Source: Planctomycetota bacterium (GTDB taxonomy: Bacteria; Planctomycetota; UBA1135; UBA2386). Taken from it: a DNA stretch of 64,000 nt. Every line of letters starts with the position of its first letter. The first letter of the stretch is position 1. Made by a program: the position numbers and the translations under genes. The DNA lies in NCBI GenBank assembly GCA_016713175.1, contig JADJPQ010000028.1, positions 62,001 through 126,000 on the forward strand, written 5' to 3'. The notes beneath the pieces were generated by a model. That model had not been told where the DNA came from, made no database searches, and saw only the letters and a list, made by a program, of their open reading frames with translations. Of this stretch, positions 35,860-44,299 are shown piece by piece.

Positions 35860-36906
35860 CTACTGCACCGTCAGCCGGACGACCGGCGCGACGCCGATCT
35901 CCCGAGTGCCCGCCGTCGCGGTCAGCCCCCCCGCCCAGACCCGCCCGACCGGTTCCCAGCCGCAGACTGCGACCTTGTGCCCCTGCGACGTGATGATGCC
36001 GAGGCTGTTGGCCCCGGGTCGCAGTTCGCCGGCCTGGTAGCGGATGTCGACACCGACCGCCGACGGCTGGTTGGGGATCGCGAACGGGAACGTCGCGGTG
36101 CCGTCGTTCTGCGCGATCGCGAAGAACGACCCGGCGATGTCGATCGACACGAAACAGTTGGGCGCACCCAGCGGCGCCAGGTTGGCGGGCAGCGCCTGAC
36201 CAAACAGCACACCGGTCTCGCTCTGGCCGAGCACCAGCGTGACGAGCGCCCCCGGCTCGGCGGCCAGGATCCTGGCAACCCATGGTCGCCCCCAGATCAC
36301 CTGCGTGGTCGCGCTCTCGACCCGCAGCGGCGCGCCGAGTGCGGGCACACACGCGACCGGCCCGATGGCCAGTTCGGGGCTGTCGCAGACGTAGCTGGTG
36401 TCGAGCGCGTAGGCGCCGGGCGTCTGCTGATGCACGACGACCTCGATCAACAGACCGCCATTGGCCGGCTGCCAGGTGAACGGCGTCGTCAGCGCAATCG
36501 GCTGTGTCCATGGCCCTGGCGAGCTCGCCGTCGGCAGCGCCGGCAGGGAAACCGTCTGCCGCGGCAACACGACGGTCAGGTCCGGACCGCGATTGGTCGC
36601 GAAATCCGGACTGAGCGCCACCAACGCCTGCGCCGCGGTGCCCATCCAGATCTCGCAGTCGACCTGCTTGCCAGCCGCGGTGGCGCCGCCGTCGAGCCGC
36701 AGCGCCAGCGCCGTGATCGTCACCGGTTGCGGCTGCAGCAGGCCGTCGTAGACACATTGCATGCGCGTCGCGCTGCTGCGCCCGAACGGCACGTTCGTCG
36801 TCCCGGTCCCCTCGCGCTGCGCATGGCTGCCAGGCAACAGCAGGGTGGTCTGCGCAGCGAGCCACCCGGCGAACAGGAACGGCACCAGCACGCGGAATCC
36901 GGCCAT
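35860..36906 (-). CDS. secreted protein with C-terminal beta module
   Basis: A 348-residue product with a signal peptide (AGFRVLVPFLFAGWLAAQ). The first 210 residues look like a jelly-roll (TITALALRLDGGATAAGKQVDCEIWMG, NGGLLIEVVVHQQTPGAYALD), ending with a Cys-containing loop (PVACVPALG). The remainder repeats the theme of a short surface module (AAEPGALVTLVLGQSETGVLFGQALP...GAPNCFVSIDIAGSFFA). A second Cys near the end (VAVCGWEP) could form a disulfide. The ATG is at 36906; the opposite strand carries overlapping start codons for the divergent gene. The function is unknown. Confidence 0.7.
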   Translation of the reverse strand: MAGFRVLVPFLFAGWLAAQTTLLLPGSHAQREGTGTTNVPFGRSSATRMQCVYDGLLQPQPVTITALALRLDGGATAAGKQVDCEIWMGTAAQALVALSPDFATNRGPDLTVVLPRQTVSLPALPTASSPGPWTQPIALTTPFTWQPANGGLLIEVVVHQQTPGAYALDTSYVCDSPELAIGPVACVPALGAPLRVESATTQVIWGRPWVARILAAEPGALVTLVLGQSETGVLFGQALPANLAPLGAPNCFVSIDIAGSFFAIAQNDGTATFPFAIPNQPSAVGVDIRYQAGELRPGANSLGIITSQGHKVAVCGWEPVGRVWAGGLTATAGTREIGVAPVVRLTVQ

Positions 36907-36976
36907 GATGCGGGAACATCGGCGTCGGCGCGGGTCGACCTTGATCCCCGGCGCCGGCCGTGCCGAAAACACCGCG

Positions 36977-37360
36977 GTGCGCCTGCCACCCGAACGCCGT
37001 CTGGACGTGCTCGCCCTGCTCGGGCCCCGTCAGGGCATGACCGCGCTGCTGCGCCGCCTGCGGGCCGCTGGCATCGGCGTCGACACCGCCGAAGACCTCG
37101 CCGGCGCGCGCCGGGCGTTCTTCGGCACCGGCGGACACCATTGCCTGCTGGTCGGTCCGGACGTGGCGCCCGGGATCGCCGGCAGCGTGCTGACATCGCT
37201 GCGCGGCGTCGATCCGGATCTGCCGGCAGCCGTCTTCGGCGCCGGGATCACGCGCGACGGCGCGCGGTCGAAGACGGCGATCCTGACCGGCTTCCATCCG
37301 GGCTCGCGCGCCGGCGTCGGCGCGGTCCTGCGCTTCCTGCGCGAGCTGCCCGATCGCTGA
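36977..37360 (+). CDS. small receiver-like protein (degenerate)
   Basis: Short protein of 127 residues if the GTG at 36977 is used. An ATG at 36908 would give 150 residues but starts inside the start region of the divergent gene and adds an Arg-rich leader. The core (RLDVLALLGPRQGMTALLRRLRAAGIGVDTAEDL...HHCLLVGPDVAPGIAGSVLTSLRGVDPDLPAAVFG) follows the beta-alpha pattern of response-regulator receivers. The phosphoacceptor region reads GPD instead of LD and the acidic pair near the N-terminus is missing, so phosphorylation is doubtful. It is convergent with the DUF4388 regulator; a link to that protein is inference. Confidence 0.5.
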   Translation: MRLPPERRLDVLALLGPRQGMTALLRRLRAAGIGVDTAEDLAGARRAFFGTGGHHCLLVGPDVAPGIAGSVLTSLRGVDPDLPAAVFGAGITRDGARSKTAILTGFHPGSRAGVGAVLRFLRELPDR

Positions 37361-37441
37361 TCGACACGCGGTTGGTCGAGCGCCTCACTGCCGCCGGCGC
37401 AACGCGCGACGAGCACCGGCCGACACCAGCGGGCGTCGGCG

Positions 37442-38911
37442 TCAGCCGTCGCCGTGCAGCCGCTTGCTCTTCTTGATGATGCTCAGCAGCTCCTGGTCGA
37501 GCTGCGAATCCGCCGGTTCGCTGGCGGGCTTGTCCGCCTCGCCACCGAACACCTTGTCGAGCACCGAGAACTTGTCCGCGGCCTTCGGCCCGCCGCCCTT
37601 GCCGAGGGCGCCGATGCCGACGCCGCCGCTGCCCAGCGCCCGATCGAGCGCCGACGCCGCCGGCTGCGGTTCGTCGCCCAGCACCTTGTCGAGCAGGTTC
37701 TTGCGATTCTGCTTGTCGTCGTTGGCATCGAGCGCCGCAAACGCCTGCTGCATCGACTCCTCGACGCTCATGGTCAGGCCGTGCAGCGCTTCTTCGCCGG
37801 CCGGCGGCGCGATGATGCCTTCGCGCGCGAGCCGCACCAGCATCTGGTAGATGTCGTGCAGCGGCAGGCCGAGCACGTGCACCAGGCCGCGCGGCGTCAG
37901 CTCGCCATTGATCTGCGACAGCAGCTTGATCTCGACCACGCCGAGCGCGGCATCGCCCATGCGCGCGAACATGTCGGCGCGCGGCTCGATCGGCTGGTCC
38001 GGGTCCGGAAACACCAGCAGCATCTGCTTCCAGTCGTCCAGCCGCTTGCTGCCTTCCAGCAGCATCGAGGTGACGCCCAGACGCAGATCGTGCTGCTCGC
38101 AGTAGTCGGGCAACTGGTCGAGCCGCCGATAGAAGAACGCATAGGTCTCGCGTTCGCGCATGAAGTCGAACAGGACTTCCTTGCCGAACAGCCGCATGAC
38201 CTCGCGCAGCTCTTCCTTCTTGAAGTGCCCGGCCTCGAACAGCGCCAGCAGCGCCGGCTTGCCGGTCTTGGCCCGGGCGGTCTCGGCCGCGGTCACCGCC
38301 GCCTCCGGGATCTCGCGATGCCGCATGGCATCGCCGCCGGGCATGACCCGGCGGACGACGTGGTGGCTGTCCAGATACACCACGCGCCCGTCCTTCAGGT
38401 AGATGTCGAGCCGGTTGTCGGCCTTCTCGAGGCTCAGGCAGCCGACGTGTTTGCCCGCCGACAGCATCTGCATGACCTCTTCGACCGCGATGAAGTCGGT
38501 GCGGCCCGCGAAGCTGAAGTCGCGCGACGCGCCGGAGTTCTTGATCAGCGCCTGATCGAACGCCTGCGCGAACTCGGACAACGTGGTGACCGAGAACAAC
38601 GCACCCATCACCCACTCGGCGGCGCGCAGCTCGGCGACCTCGTCCTCGCTCTGCAGGAACAGGCGCATGCCGCGGCGCAGCCGCGAGAACATCAGTTCAC
38701 CCAGCAGGTCGCGGGTGTCCGTCTTGGTGCCCTCACAGCGCTGCTTGCGATCCACGAGTTCCTGGACGCGCGCCAGCAACAGCACGAAGTCGGATTCGTA
38801 GCGCTCCTCGTCCTTGGACACGAGGGAGTCCACCAGACAGCTGATCTGCTGCTTCAGGGCCTCGCCGAGATCGGCGACTCCCGGGTCTTGTGGCTGCTCC
38901 GGATCGGACAT
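37442..38911 (-). CDS. DUF4388 (PATAN) domain regulatory protein
   Basis: A 489-residue cytoplasmic protein. Residues about 130-205 (FSFAGRTDFIAVEEVMQMLSAGKHVGCLSLEKADNRLDIYLKDGRVVYLDS) are a PATAN/DUF4388 domain, found in gliding and type IV pilus regulators and two-component systems. The N-terminal part is helical with acidic residues (EALKQQISCLVDSLVSKDEERYESDFVLLLARVQEL). The middle is likely a winged-helix region (ELTPRGLVHVLGLPLHDIYQMLVRLAREGIIAPP, about 365-400). The tail is Ala/Gly/Lys-rich with repeated NLLDKVLG and VLDKVFGG short motifs. The start at 38911 follows a gap with no coding signal. A role in pilus or signal regulation fits pilB/pilT elsewhere in the window. Confidence 0.75.
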   Translation of the reverse strand: MSDPEQPQDPGVADLGEALKQQISCLVDSLVSKDEERYESDFVLLLARVQELVDRKQRCEGTKTDTRDLLGELMFSRLRRGMRLFLQSEDEVAELRAAEWVMGALFSVTTLSEFAQAFDQALIKNSGASRDFSFAGRTDFIAVEEVMQMLSAGKHVGCLSLEKADNRLDIYLKDGRVVYLDSHHVVRRVMPGGDAMRHREIPEAAVTAAETARAKTGKPALLALFEAGHFKKEELREVMRLFGKEVLFDFMRERETYAFFYRRLDQLPDYCEQHDLRLGVTSMLLEGSKRLDDWKQMLLVFPDPDQPIEPRADMFARMGDAALGVVEIKLLSQINGELTPRGLVHVLGLPLHDIYQMLVRLAREGIIAPPAGEEALHGLTMSVEESMQQAFAALDANDDKQNRKNLLDKVLGDEPQPAASALDRALGSGGVGIGALGKGGGPKAADKFSVLDKVFGGEADKPASEPADSQLDQELLSIIKKSKRLHGDG

Positions 38912-39001
38912 CGCGATGCATCTGCCATCGACTGACGGCAGCCCTGTTCTTGACGCGACACGCCGGGACAACGCTCCGTCCGTTGCCACCGGACCATCCG
39001 G

Positions 39002-39826
39002 TCAGCGATCGGCGGCAAACGCCCGCGGCGCCGGATCCGGACAGCGCTGCAGCTGCCCGCTGCAGACCGCGGCGTAGTGCACCGAGCGGTCGGCGATCCA
39101 CAGGCCGATGCCGTGCTCGTCGAAGGCCGGCAACACGCAGTACTCGCCGGCCTCGGTCCGGCCGCGCGCCGGGCGATGGATGTGCCCGAACACCAGCAGG
39201 TCGACGCCGGTCGCGAACGCCGCCGCCACGGCACCGATGGTCGGTTCGAATCGGGCCGGATCGCCCGCGGCGGTGACGGTCTTGCTGCGCTGTCGCGCGC
39301 GGGCGGCGACCCTGCCTGCGGCCGCCAGCGGCAGACACCAGGCCAGCGCGCGAACCAACGGACTGCGCAGCCAACGCTTGGCGCGTTGGTACGGCAGGTC
39401 GTTGCGACACAGTTCATCGCCATGGAGCAGCAGCGCCGGCCGCCCGGCCAGCGTCGTGCGCACCCCGCCAGCGATGACCCGCGCGCCGCTGTGCGCGGCA
39501 AACCGTGAACCCAGCAGGAAGTCGCGGTTGCCGTGCAGCACGGTCAAGTCAACACCGGCGGCGACGGCCGCAGCGCAACGGTCGGCAACTTCCCGCCAGA
39601 TGCCGGTGTCGACCTGCCGCGGCGACACCAGCGCATCGAACAGATCGCCAAGCACGAACAGGCGCGCCCGATTGCGTGCGGCAACGTCGAGCCAGGCCTG
39701 CAGCCGCTCGACCACCGGCCCACCGGCGGCAGGCACGTGCAGGTCCGACACGACCAGCGTCGTGGGCCATCGTTCGGCGGGCGGCGGCAGATCGACCAGC
39801 CGCGTGCCGAGAACGCGTGCGGTCAC
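39002..39826 (-). CDS. lpxH: UDP-2,3-diacylglucosamine pyrophosphohydrolase-like metallophosphatase
   Basis: A calcineurin-fold phosphoesterase of 274 residues. Motifs in order: SDLHVPAAGG (DxH), FVLGDLFDALV (GDxxD), LHGNRDFLLG (GNRD), LLLHGDELCRNDLPYQRAKRWLRSP and FGHIHRPA (GHxH). The HGDELC-ND-YQ-K-W-RSP segment is specific to LpxH, which cleaves UDP-diacylglucosamine to lipid X in lipid A synthesis at the inner membrane. The likely start is the GTG at 39826, overlapping the stop of the upstream gene by four bases (GTGA), so it is translationally coupled to it. Other Lpx genes are not in the window. Lipid A in the host is suggested but not proven. Confidence 0.82.
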   Translation of the reverse strand: MTARVLGTRLVDLPPPAERWPTTLVVSDLHVPAAGGPVVERLQAWLDVAARNRARLFVLGDLFDALVSPRQVDTGIWREVADRCAAAVAAGVDLTVLHGNRDFLLGSRFAAHSGARVIAGGVRTTLAGRPALLLHGDELCRNDLPYQRAKRWLRSPLVRALAWCLPLAAAGRVAARARQRSKTVTAAGDPARFEPTIGAVAAAFATGVDLLVFGHIHRPARGRTEAGEYCVLPAFDEHGIGLWIADRSVHYAAVCSGQLQRCPDPAPRAFAADR

Positions 39827-41910
39827 CGGCCGACCTCTTCGGCGAACCAACCGGCGAACACGTCGAACGTGGTCGGAAACGTCGTGCCATCACCCAGTTC
39901 CTGCCCCGCCAGCGACCGCAAGCGGCCGGCCGCCGGCAGTGTCACGGTGACCCGCCGCGGTCCATCGACCGCGAGTTGCCCGAGCAATCCCGGCCGATCG
40001 AGCGCATGGACGCGGATCGCCAGCACGCGCCGGCCATCCCGCAACCTGAGCACCACCCGTTCCAGGCAGGTCGGCAGCCCTTCGCCGCGCACATCGCACG
40101 GCGGTTCGATGCCGGCCCCGCCCAGCACCTGCCGGACGCGCTGGCGCAGGTCGCGCGCGGCGCCGGCCGCCGCCGGGTCGAGCCGCTGCCGATCGTAAGT
40201 GCAGACCGCGAGATTCAAGAACACGGCCCGGCCACGGTCGTGCCGCTGCTCGACGAACACGACCCGGTCGCCATCGCGTTCGCTCAAGCGGGCCTGCAGA
40301 CCGGTCTCGGCCAGCGCGGCGCCACTGCCCTTCGAGTTGGTCGCGTTGCCTTCGCGGACCAGATGATCGACCTGGCGCAGGCTGCGGGCGGTGATGCCGA
40401 ACAGCGGATCGAGGCCACCGCTGTCGCGCCGGCGCAACCGTTCGTCGTACAGCGCGGTGTCGTGGTCGGCGAGCAGCGTGCCGCCGTTCCGCACCCACGT
40501 GAAGATCGCCTGGCAGGCCCGATCGGACAATGCCACCGTCGCCGGCAGGATCAGGCACCGCGGCGGTCTCTGCAGCAACAGTTCGGGCAACGCCGTCTCG
40601 CCGACGAACCGCGGCTGCAGTCCGAGGTCCTGCAGCAGCCGCAACCAGCTCCGCCTCGCGGCCTGGCTGGTGCTGTGTCCTGCCTCGTACGAGGCCAGCC
40701 GGCGAACCCAGGTCTTGCCGTCGCGCGCCGAATCGAGCATCCACCAGGCGCGCACCGATGCCTGCGATTCGACCAGCCACACCGGCGACGGCTCGATCGC
40801 CGCACCGGCGCAGGCATCGAGCACCGGCTGTTGCCGCGCAAACGCGCGTTGCACCGCTTCGCCGAACGGCGTCACTCCCGTTGCCGACAACACCGCAGAA
40901 CCGTTCCACACCACGGCTCCGCCAACGCCGTGGGCAGCGGCATCGGCCAGCACGGCCTCCAGGAACCGCGGCGGCGCGTCCGGCGGCGGGGCCCCGATCG
41001 TGATCGCCCGCAGCGCCCCGGCCGGCAACAGGCTGTGCGCCAATTCGCGCGCGCCACCGACATCGTACGGCTCGGCCAGCGTCATCGCCGGCACCAGCCG
41101 GGCGTAGTCGTGGCCACCGAACGCGCCTGGCACCTGCAGACCGGTCAGCCCGATCGGCACCCCCGGTGCGACCACCTGCAAGTCGGCGACCAGACGCGCG
41201 ACCAGCGCGGCGAACTGACCGTCGACGAACTCGAGCCGTTCGGCCCAGGGCGTCAGGTTGGCCGGCAACAACGCGTCGCCGAGTTCGCGGCGCCGGATCG
41301 CGTCCGTCGACGGTGCCGCGACGACCTCCCAGCCGGCATGACTGGTGCCCCACGCCGCGTTGAGAGCGTCGACCGAGCGATAGCGACCTTGCAGGAACGT
41401 CCGGAAATCGGCGGCGCAACCGGCACACTGGCAGACATCCAGCGGGTTGTTGTGCCGGGTGCTCGAAGCCTCGTCCGCAAGTGCGACAAAACACAGGCCA
41501 TCGCTGCCGACAGCGGTCAGCGCCGCCACCGCGCGCCTGCTCGCCTCGGCGACCACTCCGGGGTCGCGCAAGCACGCCGGCCGCAGCAGTGCAGTCACGT
41601 CGCGATCGGTCTCGTAGGCGGCGGCCAGCGGTTGCCATTGCGCATCGCGCAGTTCCAGCAGCCCCTTGCCGATCGGTTGATCGAGGTAGAACTGCAGCCC
41701 GGCCGCGCGCACCGGCGCCGGATCGCCGCCGGCGCCGAGGTTGACGGCGGTGAAGCCCGCCGGCTGCACCCGCGCCAGCAGCGCCGGATCGGCGACCTGC
41801 ATGCCATCGAGCCACAACACCCGGTGGAACCGCGATGGCCTGCTCTGCGCGGGGCCGACGGCAACCACGAGCGCCGCCAGCAGCAGCGACCGCAGCGGCG
41901 TGACGTTCAT
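39823..41910 (-). CDS. secreted GH42-like glycosidase-fold protein
   Basis: A 695-residue exported protein. The signal peptide (MNVTPLRSLLLAALVVAVGPAQ) fixes the start at 41910, whose ATG overlaps the upstream stop (ATGA). Residues about 165-215 (LADEASSTRHNNPLDVCQCAGCAADFRTFLQGRYRSVDALNAAWGTSHAGW) reproduce the GH42 beta-galactosidase pattern of a C-x-C-C cluster followed by a short-chain-length motif and AWGT. A later stretch (LVESQASVRAWWMLDSARDG...CLILPATVALSDRACQAIFTWVRNGGTLLADHD) matches the GH42 trimerisation-like domain. A likely acid/base Glu sits at AEPYDVGG. Carbohydrate cleavage is probable; the substrate is unknown. It lies in an operon with a sigma-54 regulator. Confidence 0.75.
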   Translation of the reverse strand: MNVTPLRSLLLAALVVAVGPAQSRPSRFHRVLWLDGMQVADPALLARVQPAGFTAVNLGAGGDPAPVRAAGLQFYLDQPIGKGLLELRDAQWQPLAAAYETDRDVTALLRPACLRDPGVVAEASRRAVAALTAVGSDGLCFVALADEASSTRHNNPLDVCQCAGCAADFRTFLQGRYRSVDALNAAWGTSHAGWEVVAAPSTDAIRRRELGDALLPANLTPWAERLEFVDGQFAALVARLVADLQVVAPGVPIGLTGLQVPGAFGGHDYARLVPAMTLAEPYDVGGARELAHSLLPAGALRAITIGAPPPDAPPRFLEAVLADAAAHGVGGAVVWNGSAVLSATGVTPFGEAVQRAFARQQPVLDACAGAAIEPSPVWLVESQASVRAWWMLDSARDGKTWVRRLASYEAGHSTSQAARRSWLRLLQDLGLQPRFVGETALPELLLQRPPRCLILPATVALSDRACQAIFTWVRNGGTLLADHDTALYDERLRRRDSGGLDPLFGITARSLRQVDHLVREGNATNSKGSGAALAETGLQARLSERDGDRVVFVEQRHDRGRAVFLNLAVCTYDRQRLDPAAAGAARDLRQRVRQVLGGAGIEPPCDVRGEGLPTCLERVVLRLRDGRRVLAIRVHALDRPGLLGQLAVDGPRRVTVTLPAAGRLRSLAGQELGDGTTFPTTFDVFAGWFAEEVGR

Positions 41911-43274
41911 TCGATGCCGTAATCCTTCAGCTTCTCCCACAACACCTTGCGGGAGATGCCGAGCACGGATGCCGCCTTGGTGCGATGACCGCCGACGCCG
42001 GCCAGCACACGCTTGAGATGCTCGCGTTCGGCCTCGACCAGCACATCGCGAAGCGGCCGCAACTGCGTTGGCGGCTCCAGCGCCGCGCGCCGCGTCTTGT
42101 CGACCGGCAGCAGGTGCTCCTTGCGCAACACGGTGGCCCCACCGGCCATCGCGATCGCCTGCGCCACGTGGTTCTCCAGTTCGCGGACGTTGCCGGGCCA
42201 CGAGTACTGCGCCATCGCCTCGAGCACATCGGTCTTGACGGTGAACAGCCGGCCGCCGCCGATCTTCTCGACGAAGTGCTGCACCAGCTGGGGCAGATCG
42301 CCGTCGCGTTCGCGCAGCGGCGGCAGCCGGATCGGCACGACCGACAACCGGTAGTAGAGGTCCTCGCGGAACTTGCCGGCCCGCACGTGTTGCAGCAGCG
42401 GCACCTTGGTCGCCGCGATCACCCGGATGTCGACGCGGATCAGGCTCTCGCCGCCGACACGTTCGAACTCCCGTTCCTGCAGCACCCGCAGCAGCTTGAC
42501 CTGCACCGACATCGGCATGTCATCGATGTCGTCGAGGAAGATGCTGCCGCCGTCCGCCATCTCGAAGCGGCCGCGCCGCTGGCGCTGGGCATCGGTGAAC
42601 GCGCCCTTCTCGTGGCCGAACAGTTCGGTCTCCAGCAGCGTGTCGGGCAGCGCGCCGCACGACAAGGCCACGAACGGCTTCTCGCGCCGCGGACTCAGCT
42701 GGTGGATCGCCCGCGCGATCCGTTCCTTGCCGGTGCCGCTCTCACCTTCGATCAGCACCGAGGCCTCGGTCGACGCCACCGTGCGCACGACCTTGAACAC
42801 GTCCTGCATCGCCCGGCTGCGACCGATGACGCCCGGCAGCCCCTGACCTTCGGACGACTTCAGCTCTTCGCGCAGCCGCTGGTTCTCGTGCAGCAGCGCC
42901 CGGAACTTGCCGATCCGCGCGATCCGTTCGAGCACATGTTCGTTGACGAACGGCTTCTGGATGTAGTCATCGGCCCCCAGCCGCATGGCCTCGACCGCCT
43001 GTTCGACGGTCGCGTAGGCGGTCATCATGATGACCTCGGTCGCCGGTCGCGCCCGCTTGGCCGCCGCCAGCACCTGCAGGCCATCGGCACCGGGCAGCCG
43101 CATGTCGGTGATCACCAGATCGAACGCACGCTGCGAGAGCAGCGTCACCGCCGCGGCACCGTCGGCAACGTGGGTGACCTCGTAGCCGGCCCCCTCGAGG
43201 TCGTCCTGCAAGGTGATGGCAATGGTCTGTTCATCCTCGACCAACAGGATCTGCATCGCTTCGCCGACCGCCAT
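41907..43274 (-). CDS. NtrC-family sigma-54-dependent response regulator
   Basis: A 455-residue regulator. The receiver (about 7-120) has phosphoacceptor Asp57 in TDMRLPG, Lys108 in QKPF and acidic ED near the N-terminus. The AAA+ activator domain (about 148-385) shows Walker A GESGTGKE (177-184), the sigma-54 contact loop GAFTDA (224-229; canonical GAFTGA), Walker B FLDDID, the arginine-finger region FREDLYYRLSVVPIRLPPLRER and WPGNVRELENHV. The C-terminal Fis-type HTH is GGHRTKAASVLGISRKVLWEKL. The ATG at 43274 is favoured by a GGGGAGG site; a second ATG at 43256 exists. No sensor kinase is adjacent. It depends on RpoN, whose gene in this window is frameshifted. Confidence 0.92.
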   Translation of the reverse strand: MAVGEAMQILLVEDEQTIAITLQDDLEGAGYEVTHVADGAAAVTLLSQRAFDLVITDMRLPGADGLQVLAAAKRARPATEVIMMTAYATVEQAVEAMRLGADDYIQKPFVNEHVLERIARIGKFRALLHENQRLREELKSSEGQGLPGVIGRSRAMQDVFKVVRTVASTEASVLIEGESGTGKERIARAIHQLSPRREKPFVALSCGALPDTLLETELFGHEKGAFTDAQRQRRGRFEMADGGSIFLDDIDDMPMSVQVKLLRVLQEREFERVGGESLIRVDIRVIAATKVPLLQHVRAGKFREDLYYRLSVVPIRLPPLRERDGDLPQLVQHFVEKIGGGRLFTVKTDVLEAMAQYSWPGNVRELENHVAQAIAMAGGATVLRKEHLLPVDKTRRAALEPPTQLRPLRDVLVEAEREHLKRVLAGVGGHRTKAASVLGISRKVLWEKLKDYGIE

Positions 43275-43276
43275 CG

Positions 43277-43873
43277 CTAGGCCTCCCCGCCGCCATCCGG
43301 CGCTCGCAACTGGGTTTCGCCGAACGACACCACGGCGTTGCCACCGCGCCGTTCGCTCCACTCCAGTGCTGCCTCGGCCTGGGCGACGATGGTGTCGAAG
43401 AACATCGTCTCCGCGTCGCCGCTGGCCGTGAAGCCGATGCTGGCCGTGGGCGCCAGCACGCGCCCGTCGACGGCGACCTCGAGGCCGGCGAACAATTGGT
43501 GCAGGCGCTCGGCGACGATCCGGGTCTGCGCCAGGCTGGTGTGCGGCAGCACCAGCAGGTATCGGTCCTCGGCCAGTACGCCGAGCAGGTCGGCGCCGCG
43601 CGTGCGCTCGCGGACCATCTTGCCGATCGCCGACCGCAACTCGGTCCGCAGCGCCCCGCCGTGCAGGTCGACCAGCTGCGCCAGCCGGTCGACCGCGATC
43701 AACAGACACCCGACCGGATGGCCGTAGCGCCGCGAACGGGCGAACTCGGTCTTCATCAGGTGCAGGATCTGGGCCTGCGAGAACAGGGCGGTGCCCAGGA
43801 ACGCATCCGCGTCGCTGGCGGCGGCCCCGCCGCTGCCTCCCGTTCGCCCTTTACGGAAACCCGGCCTGGTCAT
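43277..43873 (-). CDS. GGDEF-like signalling domain protein, degenerate
   Basis: A 198-residue cytoplasmic protein (start MTRPGFRKGRT at 43873). The central 120 residues have the diguanylate-cyclase fold pattern (FARSRRYGHPVGCLLIAVDRLAQLVDLHGG, LLGVLAEDRYLLVLPHTSLAQTRIVAERLHQLFAGL, TASIGFTASGD). At the active-site turn the GGDEF motif reads AEDRY, so cyclase activity is not expected; it may bind nucleotide or act as a partner. Two bases separate its stop from the NtrC-type gene, so the pair is one operon and the protein may feed signals to the regulator. A strong hairpin lies 82 bp upstream of the start. Confidence 0.7.
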   Translation of the reverse strand: MTRPGFRKGRTGGSGGAAASDADAFLGTALFSQAQILHLMKTEFARSRRYGHPVGCLLIAVDRLAQLVDLHGGALRTELRSAIGKMVRERTRGADLLGVLAEDRYLLVLPHTSLAQTRIVAERLHQLFAGLEVAVDGRVLAPTASIGFTASGDAETMFFDTIVAQAEAALEWSERRGGNAVVSFGETQLRAPDGGGEA

Positions 43874-43954
43874 GTCGGCTGCAAGAGGTTCGGATCGCAC
43901 GGCCCACGGCACGCGCGATCGAGTGCTTCTAGCCGCGCGGTCGACCGTGCCTCC

Positions 43955-43996
43955 AGAAAAAAGTACGGGCCTCAGCCGGTCAGAACTGAGGCCCGT
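43955..43996 (-). terminator. rho-independent terminator (minus strand)
   Basis: Read on the minus strand, ACGGGCCTCAG (43996-43986) pairs perfectly with CTGAGGCCCGT (43975-43965) around a 10-base loop, then AC and six T follow (43962-43957). The 11-bp stem plus T-run is a good terminator for a minus-strand transcript arriving from about 44.0-44.7 kb. It sits upstream of the GGDEF-like gene and isolates that operon. Confidence 0.85.
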
Positions 43997-44039
43997 GGAA
44001 TGCGGGCGAGGCTACGGAATGGAGAGGGCGGTTAGGGAG

Positions 44040-44271
44040 GGGGATACTGGTCTCCACCCCACAGCCTCGGCCCGTTGTTGTCTGCTGGGATCAGGCGCCG
44101 GATCGCTCCGACTCCTGAGTGCCGACCGCTGGTCAGGCAGTTCGGCAAGTCATGACAGAGAGCGTTCTCACTTCGCTGGGCTCGCGCCCGGCGACCCGGT
44201 CCTCGCGTCCCGGCGGCCAGGCTAGCCGCTGGGCCCCGAAGGCCAGGCTGGTAAGCATGCCACCTGTCCCC
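44040..44271 (-). ncRNA. candidate structured RNA upstream of a terminator
   Basis: The 426-bp stretch 43874-44299 has no convincing coding frame. Read on the minus strand, ends at 44271 and 44040 can pair: GGGGA (44271-44267) with TCCCC (44044-44040), TGG with CCA, and CAGCCT (44250-44245) with AGGCTG (44067-44062). Between them are small hairpins, such as GCGGC/GCCGC around TAGCCTG and a TTCG-type loop in the CTGGCC..GGCC area. A strong terminator follows at 43996-43955. The shape (long imperfect closing stem, terminator after) would suit a 6S-like or other regulatory RNA, but I see no family signature of 6S, tmRNA, RNase P or SRP RNA. It may equally be a long 3' untranslated region of the gene ending at 44300. 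Confidence 0.3.
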
Positions 44272-44299
44272 AGGATTTCAACACCTCCACTCACTTTTT

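Noticed and set aside
34937..37297. 786-codon open frame on the minus strand
   Set aside because: Shadow of the two secreted-protein genes in another frame; no signal peptide or motif.
43874..44299. Assigning the gap RNA to RNase P, tmRNA or SRP RNA
   Set aside because: None of the conserved core sequences of these families is present.
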